Counted from the first letter of the stretch, positions 1-7,656 are shown. The stretch: 17,803 nt of DNA from Minisyncoccota bacterium (GCA_028690275.1 JAQVBN010000004.1:1-17803), one strand, 5' to 3'. Numbers and translations are program-made. The notes: a model not told the origin generated them from the sequence alone.

Positions 1-2
1 TG

Positions 3-71
3 TGCGTGTCTCCTCAAAATGAAAAATGTGAAGTGATGAGTTATTTAAATGAAAGCTGTATCTTAGAATAA
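3..71 (+). CDS. 3' end of an unidentified plus-strand gene (partial)
   Basis: The frame starting at base 3 is open from the window edge for 22 codons and closes with two tandem TAA stops at 69-74. The visible tail has cysteines at visible residues 1, 9 and 19 and ends in Ile-Leu-Glu. I do not recognise the family from so short a piece. A good intrinsic terminator for this strand begins a few bases after the stops, which supports this being a real gene end. It converges on the minus-strand miaB-miaA gene. The body of the gene lies outside the window. Confidence 0.4.
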   Translation, partial: CVSPQNEKCEVMSYLNESCILE

Positions 72-76
72 TAAAG

Positions 77-98
77 AATCCCCTTTAGGGGATTTTTT
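77..98 (+). terminator. Intrinsic terminator, possibly bidirectional, between convergent genes
   Basis: An inverted repeat pairs AATCCCC (77-83) with GGGGATT (88-94) around a TTTA loop. On the plus strand the T-run at 93-98 follows, the classic Rho-independent form for the gene ending at 71. On the minus strand the same hairpin is followed by the less regular CTTTATTATT, so it may also end the miaA message. The repeat runs up to the miaA stop codon at 97-99. Confidence 0.75.
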
Positions 99-1812
99 AT
101 TTTAAAAACTTTTTAACTTCTTTCTCTACTTCTGAATATTTTTTAATCCACTTTATATTTTTATCTCTTTTAAACCAAGTCATTTGACGTTTAGCAAATC
201 TAAAAGTATTTATTTTAATTCTTTCCACTATTTCTTTTATATCTTTATACTCCCTCCATTCACGATAACCAATTGTTTCAAGTAAAAGAGATTTTTTAGG
301 AAAACCCTTAACCTCTTTTTCCAATCCTTCCTTAATCATATCATCAACCCTTTTTTCAATTCTTTCTTTAACTTCTTCTCTAGAAACCTCAATTCCGATT
401 TCTAAAATATCGAATTCTGGCTTATTTTTTGTATTTTTAAAAAAAGTTCTTGTTTTTGTAGCAACTTCAATAGCTCTCACAAGTCTTCTCTTATTCTTTT
501 TATCAATTACCCGCGCCCCTCCTTTATCTAACTTTAAATAAATATTAAAAAGATCTTCTTCGGTTTTTGCTTCCAACTCTTTTCTAAACCTTGAATTGGG
601 TTCGATTTTAGGAAAATCAATATTTTCCACAATAGAAGAAATATATAGACCAGTTCCTCCTGCCAGTATGGGCACCTTACCCCTACTTAAAACGTCCTTA
701 ATCGCTTTTTCCGCATCTTTTTTAAACAAAGCCACATTATACTCCTTCTCAATAGAAATAATGTCTATTAAGTGATGTCTAATTCCATCAACATAATATT
801 CTTTTTTATTTTTATCTTTTTTAGGTTTAGCAATTCCTATATCCATTTTTTTGTAAACCAAACGAGAATCAGCAGAAATAACTTCCCCATTAAATTTTTT
901 CGCTAAATCGATAGCCATTTTTGTTTTACCGGTTGCTGTGGGTCCCAAAACAACAATTAACTTTGCTCTTTCTCCTTCTAGTCCAAAGCTAAGAATTTTA
1001 TTTATTTTTACTTTTACAAAACTACCAATTAAGCCCTCTTCTTTAGATTTAAACTTAACTGTCTTGTAGTCCCATGATTTTCCGACATAATATCCCTTTA
1101 CTTTTTCCAAAACAAGAACATCTAAAACTTTTCCTAAATAACTCTTACTTTTACTCACAACCCCTTTCTTTAAAATGTCGGTTAGTCTCTTGTCTCTCGC
1201 CTTCTTTTCTTTTTTGAAAACATCATCTTTCATTTTAAGAAGAGCATAAGTTCCTGGTCTAGTAGAAAACTGATTGATATATGCCATATCAAAGCTAAGC
1301 TCCTTAAAAGCTCTTTCTGTTTCTTTAAACTCTTCTTCTGTTTCTCCTGAAAAACCAACAATAACATCGGTAGAGATAAAAATATCCTCTCCTCTTTTTT
1401 CCTTAAAAGCTTTCTTGATTCTAATAAACAATTCTTTATACTTCTCGTAAGTATATGGCCTATTCATTCTTTTAAGAACGGAGTTTGATCCTGATTGTAT
1501 TGGAAGGTTTAAATATGGTCCATACTTATCACAATCAACCATTGCTTTAATTAAACTATTCGAAAAATTTCTAGGATGAGGCGAAGTAAACCTAATCCAA
1601 AAATTACCAGGAATATCGTTAACCATTTTTAACAATTTAGAGAAATCTACTCCTTCGAATAAATAGTCATTAACATTCTGACCAAGAAGCCAAACTTCTT
1701 TAGCTCCGCTTAAAGTAGCTAATTCTACTTCTTTAAGAATTTCATTATAATCTCGACACTTAAGTGGTCCTCTTGTATAAGGTACGGCACAATAAGTGCA
1801 AAAATAATACAT
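97..1812 (-). CDS. miaA: MiaB (C-terminal part) fused in frame to tRNA dimethylallyltransferase MiaA
   Basis: 571 codons are open from the ATG at 1812. Residues 1-283 are the MiaB radical-SAM core and TRAM domain: FCTYCAVPYTRG (4-15), LLGQNVNDY (42-50), RFTSPHPR (74-81), and a TRAM-like segment at about 215-283. Residues 284-571 (bases 97-963) are a full MiaA of about 288 residues: P-loop GPTATGKT (290-297), DSR (315-317), GGTGLY (385-390), KRRLVRAIE (441-449), and RQMTWFKRD (542-550). MiaA puts the isopentenyl group on tRNA A37, and MiaB then adds the methylthio group, so the fusion joins consecutive steps. No stop or usual start codon separates the halves. The ATG at 1812 is probably not the true start: it sits inside the MiaB cysteine motif, and the rest of MiaB lies upstream in another frame (1725-2219). 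With one base restored the protein would be 707 residues, of which 419 are MiaB. Confidence 0.9.
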   Translation of the reverse strand: MYYFCTYCAVPYTRGPLKCRDYNEILKEVELATLSGAKEVWLLGQNVNDYLFEGVDFSKLLKMVNDIPGNFWIRFTSPHPRNFSNSLIKAMVDCDKYGPYLNLPIQSGSNSVLKRMNRPYTYEKYKELFIRIKKAFKEKRGEDIFISTDVIVGFSGETEEEFKETERAFKELSFDMAYINQFSTRPGTYALLKMKDDVFKKEKKARDKRLTDILKKGVVSKSKSYLGKVLDVLVLEKVKGYYVGKSWDYKTVKFKSKEEGLIGSFVKVKINKILSFGLEGERAKLIVVLGPTATGKTKMAIDLAKKFNGEVISADSRLVYKKMDIGIAKPKKDKNKKEYYVDGIRHHLIDIISIEKEYNVALFKKDAEKAIKDVLSRGKVPILAGGTGLYISSIVENIDFPKIEPNSRFRKELEAKTEEDLFNIYLKLDKGGARVIDKKNKRRLVRAIEVATKTRTFFKNTKNKPEFDILEIGIEVSREEVKERIEKRVDDMIKEGLEKEVKGFPKKSLLLETIGYREWREYKDIKEIVERIKINTFRFAKRQMTWFKRDKNIKWIKKYSEVEKEVKKFLK

Positions 1813-2219
1813 CCACTAGAAATAGGAATGCTAGCAATAAAAGGATTTTCTCTTTCCGGAGAAATATTTAAATAGTCATTAGCGTAATCAAATTTTTTCC
1901 CCCCTAGCACCTTGTACCAATTATTCAAATCTTTAATATCTAAAATATAATCAACTTTTCCCTCCAACTTCTTTTTATCAAAATCTAAAATACAACCAGT
2001 AATAATAGTTTTAGCTTTAATTTTTTGAAACTTAGGAGTTAATCCGAAAATTCTATCAACTGCTGATTGTCTAACAGAACAAGCTATTACTACAACTAAA
2101 TCCGCCTCCTCCATTTTAGAAGTTTTTTCATAGCCTAGATCCTTTAATACTGATGCTATTCTTTCCGCATCAGCTAAATTCATCTGACAACCAAATATTA
2201 TGGAAAAATATTTTTTCAT
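1725..2219 (-). CDS. miaB: MiaB N-terminal part, separated from the rest by an apparent frameshift
   Basis: This is the start of the tRNA-2-methylthio-N6-dimethylallyladenosine synthase, a radical-SAM iron-sulfur enzyme acting on tRNA A37. Residues 1-137 are MiaB: FGCQMN (9-14, Cys11), ACSVR (46-50, Cys47) and TGC (74-76, Cys76) supply the N-terminal cluster cysteines, and SSGC (134-137) gives the first cysteine of the radical-SAM CxxxCxxC motif. After Ile-Ile-Phe (138-140) the reading becomes unrelated and stops at residue 164. The other two cysteines and the rest of the enzyme continue in the frame one base back. The break lies at a run of five A on the plus strand (1800-1804). One extra base there restores Cys-Ile-Ile-Phe-Cys-Thr-Tyr-Cys. 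A single-base assembly error or a fresh mutation is the simplest cause; recoding is possible but unsupported. The gene starts 46 bases after the sugar kinase stop. Confidence 0.85.
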   Translation of the reverse strand: MKKYFSIIFGCQMNLADAERIASVLKDLGYEKTSKMEEADLVVVIACSVRQSAVDRIFGLTPKFQKIKAKTIITGCILDFDKKKLEGKVDYILDIKDLNNWYKVLGGKKFDYANDYLNISPERENPFIASIPISSGCIIFALIVPYLIQEDHLSVEIIMKFLKK

Positions 2220-2230
2220 ATATTTGAAAT

Positions 2231-2257
2231 AGTATATTATTTAAAACTCAAAAGCAA
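2231..2257 (-). promoter_or_regulatory. Weak candidate promoter before miaB
   Basis: In the gap before miaB the minus strand reads TTGCTT (2252-2257), a 15-base spacer, then TATACT (2231-2236), 11 bases before the ATG at 2219. The spacer is shorter than the usual 16-18 and the DNA is AT-rich, so chance is a real possibility. If used, the message would have a leader of only a few bases. Confidence 0.25.
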
Positions 2258-2265
2258 GTAAAAAA

Positions 2266-3204
2266 TTACTTAACTTTTAAAAGTCCGTTTGTTGCTCCTT
2301 GCTTTTTAACACAACTTGCTGAGTTTTTTAATCCAAGATTTATGGCTTTGTCTATGTTGTTATACTTAATTAATCCAGAAACAAAAGCTGACCCAAAAGC
2401 ATCTCCCGCCCCCGTTTTATCAACAGCCCTAACTGGTTTAATTTTTTTAACAATTACTTTATTGTTTTCATCAATAACAACAACCCCTAAATCGCCTTTT
2501 GTCATAACAACAATTCCCTTGTTTATTTTCTTTAAATCTTCAATAATCTTCTTCTCTTCTTTAAATTCATTTTTTGTCAAAATGGCCGCTTCTTCTTGAT
2601 TTAAAAGTAAAACATCAGCTTTTTCAATAACTTTCATTAATGTTTTTCTAGGAAGATTTAATTGACTATTACCCGGATTGAAAGCAATTTTAATTTTTTC
2701 ATCAACAGCGTAATCAATAATTTTTTGAGTCAATTTTGAAATTTTTCCAGAAAGTGGTGCCAAATAATACCATTTAGCTTTTGGAAAAGAATCTTTTGTG
2801 AAATGCTCAGAAGCTCCTCGATAATTCAAAATTGTTCGGTCTTGTCCCTTATGGTTAAAAACTATTGAACAGTTAGTGGAAGCTTTTTCTGTTTTTTGAA
2901 TCAACTTGGTTTCTATCTTATTTTTTTTAAGACGAGATATAATTTCATTGCCTAAAATATCATTTCCCACTGATCCCATATAAGCAACCTTAAAACCCTG
3001 CTTTTTAAAAGTGAAAGCTGAATTAACCCCACCACCACCAATATTAAATTGAGTTTCTTTTAAATTTATTTTAGAACCTAGGTTGAAAGCAACTGCTTTT
3101 CCTGAAACAAAATTACTACTAGATATAATATCCATTTTTTCTGGGGAAAGATAAATATCCCAAGTTGCTGAACCAAAAGTTATAACGTCGTATTGATTTA
3201 CCAT
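2266..3204 (-). CDS. PfkB/ribokinase-family carbohydrate or nucleoside kinase
   Basis: 312 residues, normal for the family. The N-terminal glycine-rich substrate loop NIGGGGVNSA is at 54-63, and the C-terminal PfkB signature DKTGAGDAFGS is at 262-272, with the catalytic base expected at Asp268. The fold is a ribokinase-like kinase that uses ATP to phosphorylate a sugar or nucleoside hydroxyl. The substrate cannot be read from sequence: ribokinase, adenosine kinase, fructokinase and 6-phosphofructokinase-like members share these motifs. The start overlaps the ppsA stop by 7 bases (ATGGTAA), which implies translational coupling to PEP synthase and a role in the same carbon block. No signal peptide or membrane segment is seen. 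I leave the gene symbol empty because specificity is unproven. Confidence 0.9.
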   Translation of the reverse strand: MVNQYDVITFGSATWDIYLSPEKMDIISSSNFVSGKAVAFNLGSKINLKETQFNIGGGGVNSAFTFKKQGFKVAYMGSVGNDILGNEIISRLKKNKIETKLIQKTEKASTNCSIVFNHKGQDRTILNYRGASEHFTKDSFPKAKWYYLAPLSGKISKLTQKIIDYAVDEKIKIAFNPGNSQLNLPRKTLMKVIEKADVLLLNQEEAAILTKNEFKEEKKIIEDLKKINKGIVVMTKGDLGVVVIDENNKVIVKKIKPVRAVDKTGAGDAFGSAFVSGLIKYNNIDKAINLGLKNSASCVKKQGATNGLLKVK

Positions 3205-5585
3205 AAAAACTTCTTTGTTTTCTTAAGACTACTTAATCTGATTATTGTTTTAATAACAGAATCTGGATTAAGAGAAATAGAAGAAACTCCTTTTTTCATA
3301 ATAAACTCTGCAAACTCAGGATAGTCTGATGGTGCTTGTCCACAAATACCACAATACTTCTTTCTCTTTTTACAAGCAGTTATTGCTTGATCAATTAATT
3401 TCATTACTGCCTCATCCCTTTCGTCTCCAATATAAGACAAGCCTCCATTATCTCTATCTAGTCCTAAAGTTAATTGAGTTAAATCATTTGAACCAATACT
3501 AAAGCCATCAAAAATATCTAAAAATTCGTTTGCAAGAATAACGTTAGCAGGAATTTCGCACATCACATAAACAGGCATTTTTTTATCAGTAAGTCCAAAC
3601 TTTTTAATTAAATCTCTAGACTGTTTTCCTTCTTCAAGGGTTCTACAGAATGGGACCATAACACAGATATTGTTAAGCCCAAACTCTTCTCTGGCTTTTT
3701 TAATTGCTTCACACTCTAATTTAAACGCTTTTTGAAACTCTGGATCAATATATCTTGAAGCTCCTCTAAATCCCATCATTGGATTTTGTTCTTCTCCTTC
3801 AAATAACCTTCCTCCAATTAGGTTTCTATATTCATTAGTTTTAAAATCAGAGAATCTAACAATTACCTTTTTAGGATAAAATGCTGCTCCTATTTGAGCA
3901 ACGCCTTCAGCTAACTTATCAACAAAAAATTTCTTTTTGTCAGTGTATCCAAAAGTAATTTCTTCTATCTTTTTCTTTTCTTCTTTAGACAACTTACTTT
4001 TTACTTTATCAAAATAAGACAAAACTAGTGGATGAACCATAATCTTATTTGCAATAATAAATTCTTCACGGGCAAGTCCTACTCCATCAACTGGCAAATA
4101 AGAATACTTAAAAGCAATATCTGGCGCTCCTATATTCAAACAGATATCTGTTTTTAAATCAGGAATTTTATCTAAATTATATCTTTTTGAAGTATAAGGA
4201 ATCTTTCCTCTAAAGATTCTACCATCTAGTCCTTGTGTACAATCTACCGTAATAATATCTCCTGTTTTAAACATTTTTGTTGCCTTCTTACTACCCACAA
4301 TACAAGGAATACCAAGCTCTCTTGAAATAATAGCCGAATGACAGGTTTTTCCACCCTCGTCAGTGATTACTGCCCCCGCAATAGTCATGATACTATTCCA
4401 ATCAGGATCAGTCATTTTTGTGATAAGAACTTCTCCCTCTTTAAAATCTTTCATGTCTTTAGGGTCAAGAATAACTCTTACTTTTCCTGTTCCAATCTTA
4501 TTACCAATCGCTACTCCATATAATGCTGGGTCTTGTGGGGAATCAATCATATATTCTGTATAAAAATGACCCGATTCGTTAGAATGAACTGTTTCTGGTC
4601 TAGATTGAACAATAAAAAGCTTACCCGTCTTTCCATCTTTGGCCCATTCAATATCTTGAGCATTGCCATAATGGTTTTCAATAGCACAACCCCATTTAGC
4701 CAAAGTAATTACTTCTTCGTCGGTAATAGACATGATGCTATGATCTTTCTTTGGAACAGCAACTTCTTTTAGTCCTCCTTTTGGTGAGTAAATTAACTTT
4801 CTATTCTTTCTTCCCAAGCTTTTAGAAATAATTGACTTATAGCCATCAGTTAAAGTGTTCTTAAAAACAAAGAATCTGTCCGGAGTTATTCGTCCTTTTA
4901 CAATCAATTCTCCCACCCCCCAAATAGAATTAATAACAACCGACTTATCAAATCCAGTCTCAGTATCAATAGTAAACATAATACCTGAAGAAGCTAAATC
5001 TGACCTAACCATCTTTTGAATACAAACCGATAAATATACTTCTAATTGCTTAAAGCCTTTTTCCCTCCTATAGGAAATAGCTCTGTCTGTAAACAAAGAA
5101 GAGAAACAACTCTTAACAGATTTTAGTAATTGCTTTTCTCCAGATACGTTTAAATAAGATTCATGTTGTCCCGCAAAAGAAGCATCTGGTAAATCTTCTG
5201 CAGTAGCTGAAGACCTAACAGCAACATCTGTATTTTTACCGTATTCTTTTTCAAGTTTTTTATAAGCTATGATAATTTCTTTTTCTAAATCTTCTGGAAA
5301 TTTTCCTGAAGAAATCCATTTTCGAGCAAGTCTTCCAGCCTTTTGAACATTTTCAAGCTTCTTTAAATCTAAGTTCTTAAAAAGCTTTTCAAGCTTAGTG
5401 TCAATTTTATTATAACTAATAAAATAACGATAAGCTTCTGCCGTTGTAGCAAAACCATTAGGAATATTTATTCCTTTTTGAGTTAATAAAGAATACATCT
5501 CTCCAAGAGAAGCATTCTTTCCTCCAACTTTAGCAACGTCAACTTTTCTTATTTCGGAAAACCAAAGGACTTTTTCATTTTTCAT
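3198..5585 (-). CDS. ppsA: Phosphoenolpyruvate synthase (pyruvate, water dikinase)
   Basis: 795 residues, the full family length. Domain order is as expected. The N-terminal ATP-binding domain has VGGKNASLGEM (20-30) and AVRSSATAEDLPDASFAGQ (122-140). The swivelling phosphohistidine domain has GGKTCHSAI (411-419), with His416 as the phospho-carrier. The C-terminal PEP/pyruvate barrel has GVGLAREEF (501-509), MGFRGASRY (604-612), IGSNDLTQL (697-705) and CGICGQ (745-750). The enzyme interconverts pyruvate plus ATP with PEP, AMP and phosphate. In organisms lacking pyruvate kinase it may run toward pyruvate, but direction cannot be read here. It begins 8 bases after a small membrane-protein gene that follows the acetyl-CoA synthetase alpha gene, and its stop overlaps the sugar kinase start. 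The leader before the ATG is A/T-rich with no Shine-Dalgarno. Confidence 0.97.
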   Translation of the reverse strand: MKNEKVLWFSEIRKVDVAKVGGKNASLGEMYSLLTQKGINIPNGFATTAEAYRYFISYNKIDTKLEKLFKNLDLKKLENVQKAGRLARKWISSGKFPEDLEKEIIIAYKKLEKEYGKNTDVAVRSSATAEDLPDASFAGQHESYLNVSGEKQLLKSVKSCFSSLFTDRAISYRREKGFKQLEVYLSVCIQKMVRSDLASSGIMFTIDTETGFDKSVVINSIWGVGELIVKGRITPDRFFVFKNTLTDGYKSIISKSLGRKNRKLIYSPKGGLKEVAVPKKDHSIMSITDEEVITLAKWGCAIENHYGNAQDIEWAKDGKTGKLFIVQSRPETVHSNESGHFYTEYMIDSPQDPALYGVAIGNKIGTGKVRVILDPKDMKDFKEGEVLITKMTDPDWNSIMTIAGAVITDEGGKTCHSAIISRELGIPCIVGSKKATKMFKTGDIITVDCTQGLDGRIFRGKIPYTSKRYNLDKIPDLKTDICLNIGAPDIAFKYSYLPVDGVGLAREEFIIANKIMVHPLVLSYFDKVKSKLSKEEKKKIEEITFGYTDKKKFFVDKLAEGVAQIGAAFYPKKVIVRFSDFKTNEYRNLIGGRLFEGEEQNPMMGFRGASRYIDPEFQKAFKLECEAIKKAREEFGLNNICVMVPFCRTLEEGKQSRDLIKKFGLTDKKMPVYVMCEIPANVILANEFLDIFDGFSIGSNDLTQLTLGLDRDNGGLSYIGDERDEAVMKLIDQAITACKKRKKYCGICGQAPSDYPEFAEFIMKKGVSSISLNPDSVIKTIIRLSSLKKTKKFLW

Positions 5586-5593
5586 ATTATGTT

Positions 5594-5707
5594 TTAATTA
5601 AATGGATTATTATCTTTAAATATAACGTATAAACCTATCAAAAGGAATAATATGATAAAAGCCACATTAATCCAAAAAACAGACAAACACCCTTTTTTAT
5701 TTTTCAT
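5594..5707 (-). CDS. Small single-pass membrane protein, 37 residues, unknown function
   Basis: A short frame starts at the ATG at 5707, inside the last codons of the acetyl-CoA synthetase alpha gene (11-base overlap), and ends in TAA at 5594, 8 bases before ppsA. The product begins with a basic head (MKNKKG), has an unbroken hydrophobic stretch at about residues 8-30 containing FWINVAF and LFLLIGLYVIF, and ends in a short polar tail (KDNNPFN). This is a plain single-span protein, predicted with the head inside by the positive-inside rule. It fills what would otherwise be the largest gap in the block, and its overlap and spacing match its neighbours, which favours a real gene. There is no lipobox. 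I do not recognise a family; the function is unknown. Confidence 0.6.
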   Translation of the reverse strand: MKNKKGCLSVFWINVAFIILFLLIGLYVIFKDNNPFN

Positions 5708-7025
5708 AAGTTAAATTTTTTATTACTTTTGTTGCTCTTTTGATTTCTTCAACGTTCGGGATTTTATTTTTCTCAAGCATATCAATAGCTTTCTTAAAAA
5801 AATCACCCCCCACAAAAGAACAAATGATTGGTTTATTATATTTCTTTCTCAATTTTATTATAATTTTAGCAGTTTTTTCTGGTTCTGTCATCATCTGCAT
5901 TCCTTGAATAATAAATAATGTATGTATGTTTTTTTGTTGCAATAAAGCTTCTATAGCAATTTCATATCTATCAGCCAACGCGTCCCCCAAAACATCCAAA
6001 GGATTGTTTTTAGTTTTTACTTTTTCTAAAGCTTCGAGCTTATTCAAGGTTTCTTTTTTTAATTTAGGTATTTTAACACCATCTAAATCCAAATAATCTA
6101 CCGCTAAAACCCCAAACCCTCCACCATTAGTAATAATACCTACTCCATTTTGAGAACGATTATAAAAAGAAAGAGCTTTTGATGTGTTAAGTAGTTCCTC
6201 TAAAGAATCAACTTCTATAATTCCTGCTTGTTTGAAAACAGAACTATATATTTTACTATTTCCTGCAAGCGAACCAGTATGAGTTAAAGCAGCAGATTTT
6301 CCTGATTCAGTCTTGCCTGATTTTAAAACAACAATTGGTTTGATTTTAGAAACTCGAGAAGCAACCTCTAAAAACTTTCTTCCATTCTTATTAATTCCCT
6401 CTAAATACATCATAATAACCTTAGTCTCTTTATCGGTAGCTAAATATTCTAAATAATCTGACAAATCAACTCCTGCCTCATTTCCATAGGAAACAATTTT
6501 CGAAAAGCCGTAGCTTTTGTTTTTAGAAATATCAATAATAGCGTCTAGAATAGCTCCTGATTGAGATAAGAGAGCAATATTACCTTTACTAGGTGTTAAT
6601 GGAGCGAAAGAAGCGTTTAAATTATCTTTTGTATTAATTATACCCAAACAATTTGGTCCGATAAGCTCCATATTTCCTTCTTGGGCTATCTTTCTTAGAT
6701 TCACCTCTTCTTCCGTATTACCAACCTCAGAAAAACCCGCAGAAATAACAATTATTCCTTTTACTTTTTTTTCTACACATTGACTAGCTACAAAATTAAC
6801 AATCTTTCCTGGAACAGCAATAATTGCTAAATCTACGCCTTCTTTAATTTCTAAAACAGAAGAATAGGTTTTCTTTCCAAATACCTTTTTGGAATTAGGA
6901 TTAACAAAAAAGATCTTCTTTTTACTTTTAAGTAAATTAGAGGCAATTCCACTACCTACTGTTTTAGGTTCATTAGAGGCTCCGATAAGAGCAACTGATT
7001 TAGGATTGAAAATATATTTAAGCAT
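5697..7025 (-). CDS. acdA: ADP-forming acetyl-CoA synthetase, alpha subunit
   Basis: 442 residues, close to the usual alpha-subunit length. The N-terminal CoA-binding Rossmann domain starts FNPKSVALIGAS (6-17). The succinyl-CoA-synthetase-like domains carry LIGPNCLG (121-128), LLSQSGA (152-158), the active-site loop AALTHTGSLAG (245-255) with the phosphorylated His249, and GIITNGGGFGVLA (296-308). With the beta subunit it converts acetyl-CoA (or a similar acyl-CoA), ADP and phosphate to the acid, CoA and ATP, a one-enzyme energy step common in archaea and in CPR bacteria. The beta gene ends one base upstream, so the two are certainly co-transcribed. The 3' end overlaps a small membrane-protein gene. 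Acyl-CoA preference cannot be read from the sequence, and the gene symbol follows archaeal usage. Confidence 0.92.
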   Translation of the reverse strand: MLKYIFNPKSVALIGASNEPKTVGSGIASNLLKSKKKIFFVNPNSKKVFGKKTYSSVLEIKEGVDLAIIAVPGKIVNFVASQCVEKKVKGIIVISAGFSEVGNTEEEVNLRKIAQEGNMELIGPNCLGIINTKDNLNASFAPLTPSKGNIALLSQSGAILDAIIDISKNKSYGFSKIVSYGNEAGVDLSDYLEYLATDKETKVIMMYLEGINKNGRKFLEVASRVSKIKPIVVLKSGKTESGKSAALTHTGSLAGNSKIYSSVFKQAGIIEVDSLEELLNTSKALSFYNRSQNGVGIITNGGGFGVLAVDYLDLDGVKIPKLKKETLNKLEALEKVKTKNNPLDVLGDALADRYEIAIEALLQQKNIHTLFIIQGMQMMTEPEKTAKIIIKLRKKYNKPIICSFVGGDFFKKAIDMLEKNKIPNVEEIKRATKVIKNLTYEK

Positions 7026-7026
7026 T

Positions 7027-7656
7027 TTATTTTTTAATTATTAAAAGATCAGCGATATTAATTTCTGTATCACTTACAAACACAGGGTTAAAATCAAGAG
7101 AGTGAACATCCTCTTCTTTAATTATTAGATTAGATAGATTTAAAAGCAATTCAATTAATTTTTCTAAATCAACTTCTTTACTTCCTCTAAAATCTAGCAA
7201 AGTTTTAAATCCTTTAAGTTCCTCGAGCATAGATAAGGCGTCCTTTTTATCAATCGGACAAACCCTAAAACTAACATCATTTAAAACTTCAACAAAAATT
7301 CCTCCCAATCCAACCATAATAACTGGACCAAAAGTTTGATCGTAATTAAGACCAATTACAAGCTCTTTTCCCTTAAATTGCTTTTGAACTAAAATACCCT
7401 CTTTATCTTTAAATTTTTTATCCAAAGCATTAAAAACTTCTTTAAATTCTTTTTCGTCTTTAATATTTACTATAACAGCATTCTGTTCCGTGCTATGAAT
7501 TATTTTTTCTCCAGAAACTTTTAAAACAACTGGAAAACCAATTTTTTTAGCATAAATAAGAGCTTCTTTCTCTTCGGTAAATAATTCCGTTCCCCTAACA
7601 GTTATATTATATTTCTTAAGCAAATTTCTTGTTTCTATAAAACTTAAAACTTTCAT
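7027..7656 (-). CDS. acdB: ADP-forming acetyl-CoA synthetase, beta subunit (ATP-grasp)
   Basis: 209 residues, slightly shorter than the typical beta subunit of about 230. It is an ATP-grasp protein: FPVVLKVSGEKIIHS (41-55) carries His54, the position of the second phospho-histidine in this family; GPVIMVGLGGIFVEV (110-124) and LDFNPVFV (187-194) are the ATP/metal-binding stretches. It takes the phosphate from the alpha-subunit histidine and passes it to ADP. An oddity is the loop after His54: the family usually has His-Lys-Ser/Thr-Asp/Glu-x-Gly-Gly-Val, while this protein reads HSTEQNAV, so the two glycines are Asn-Ala. The gene overlaps the tpiA stop by four bases and ends one base before the alpha gene. 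Confidence 0.9.
   Translation of the reverse strand: MKVLSFIETRNLLKKYNITVRGTELFTEEKEALIYAKKIGFPVVLKVSGEKIIHSTEQNAVIVNIKDEKEFKEVFNALDKKFKDKEGILVQKQFKGKELVIGLNYDQTFGPVIMVGLGGIFVEVLNDVSFRVCPIDKKDALSMLEELKGFKTLLDFRGSKEVDLEKLIELLLNLSNLIIKEEDVHSLDFNPVFVSDTEINIADLLIIKK

Noticed and set aside
2256..2271. Perfect 6-base inverted repeat AAGTAA/TTACTT at the sugar kinase stop, possibly a terminator
   Set aside because: The stem is almost all A-T and the following sequence (GCTTTTGAGTTTT on the minus strand) is a poor U-tract; it is likely a chance palindrome in AT-rich DNA.
5653..5715. Short plus-strand frame of 20 codons in the acdA-ppsA gap
   Set aside because: It is antisense to the minus-strand membrane-protein frame, has no membrane or domain pattern, and all neighbours run the other way.
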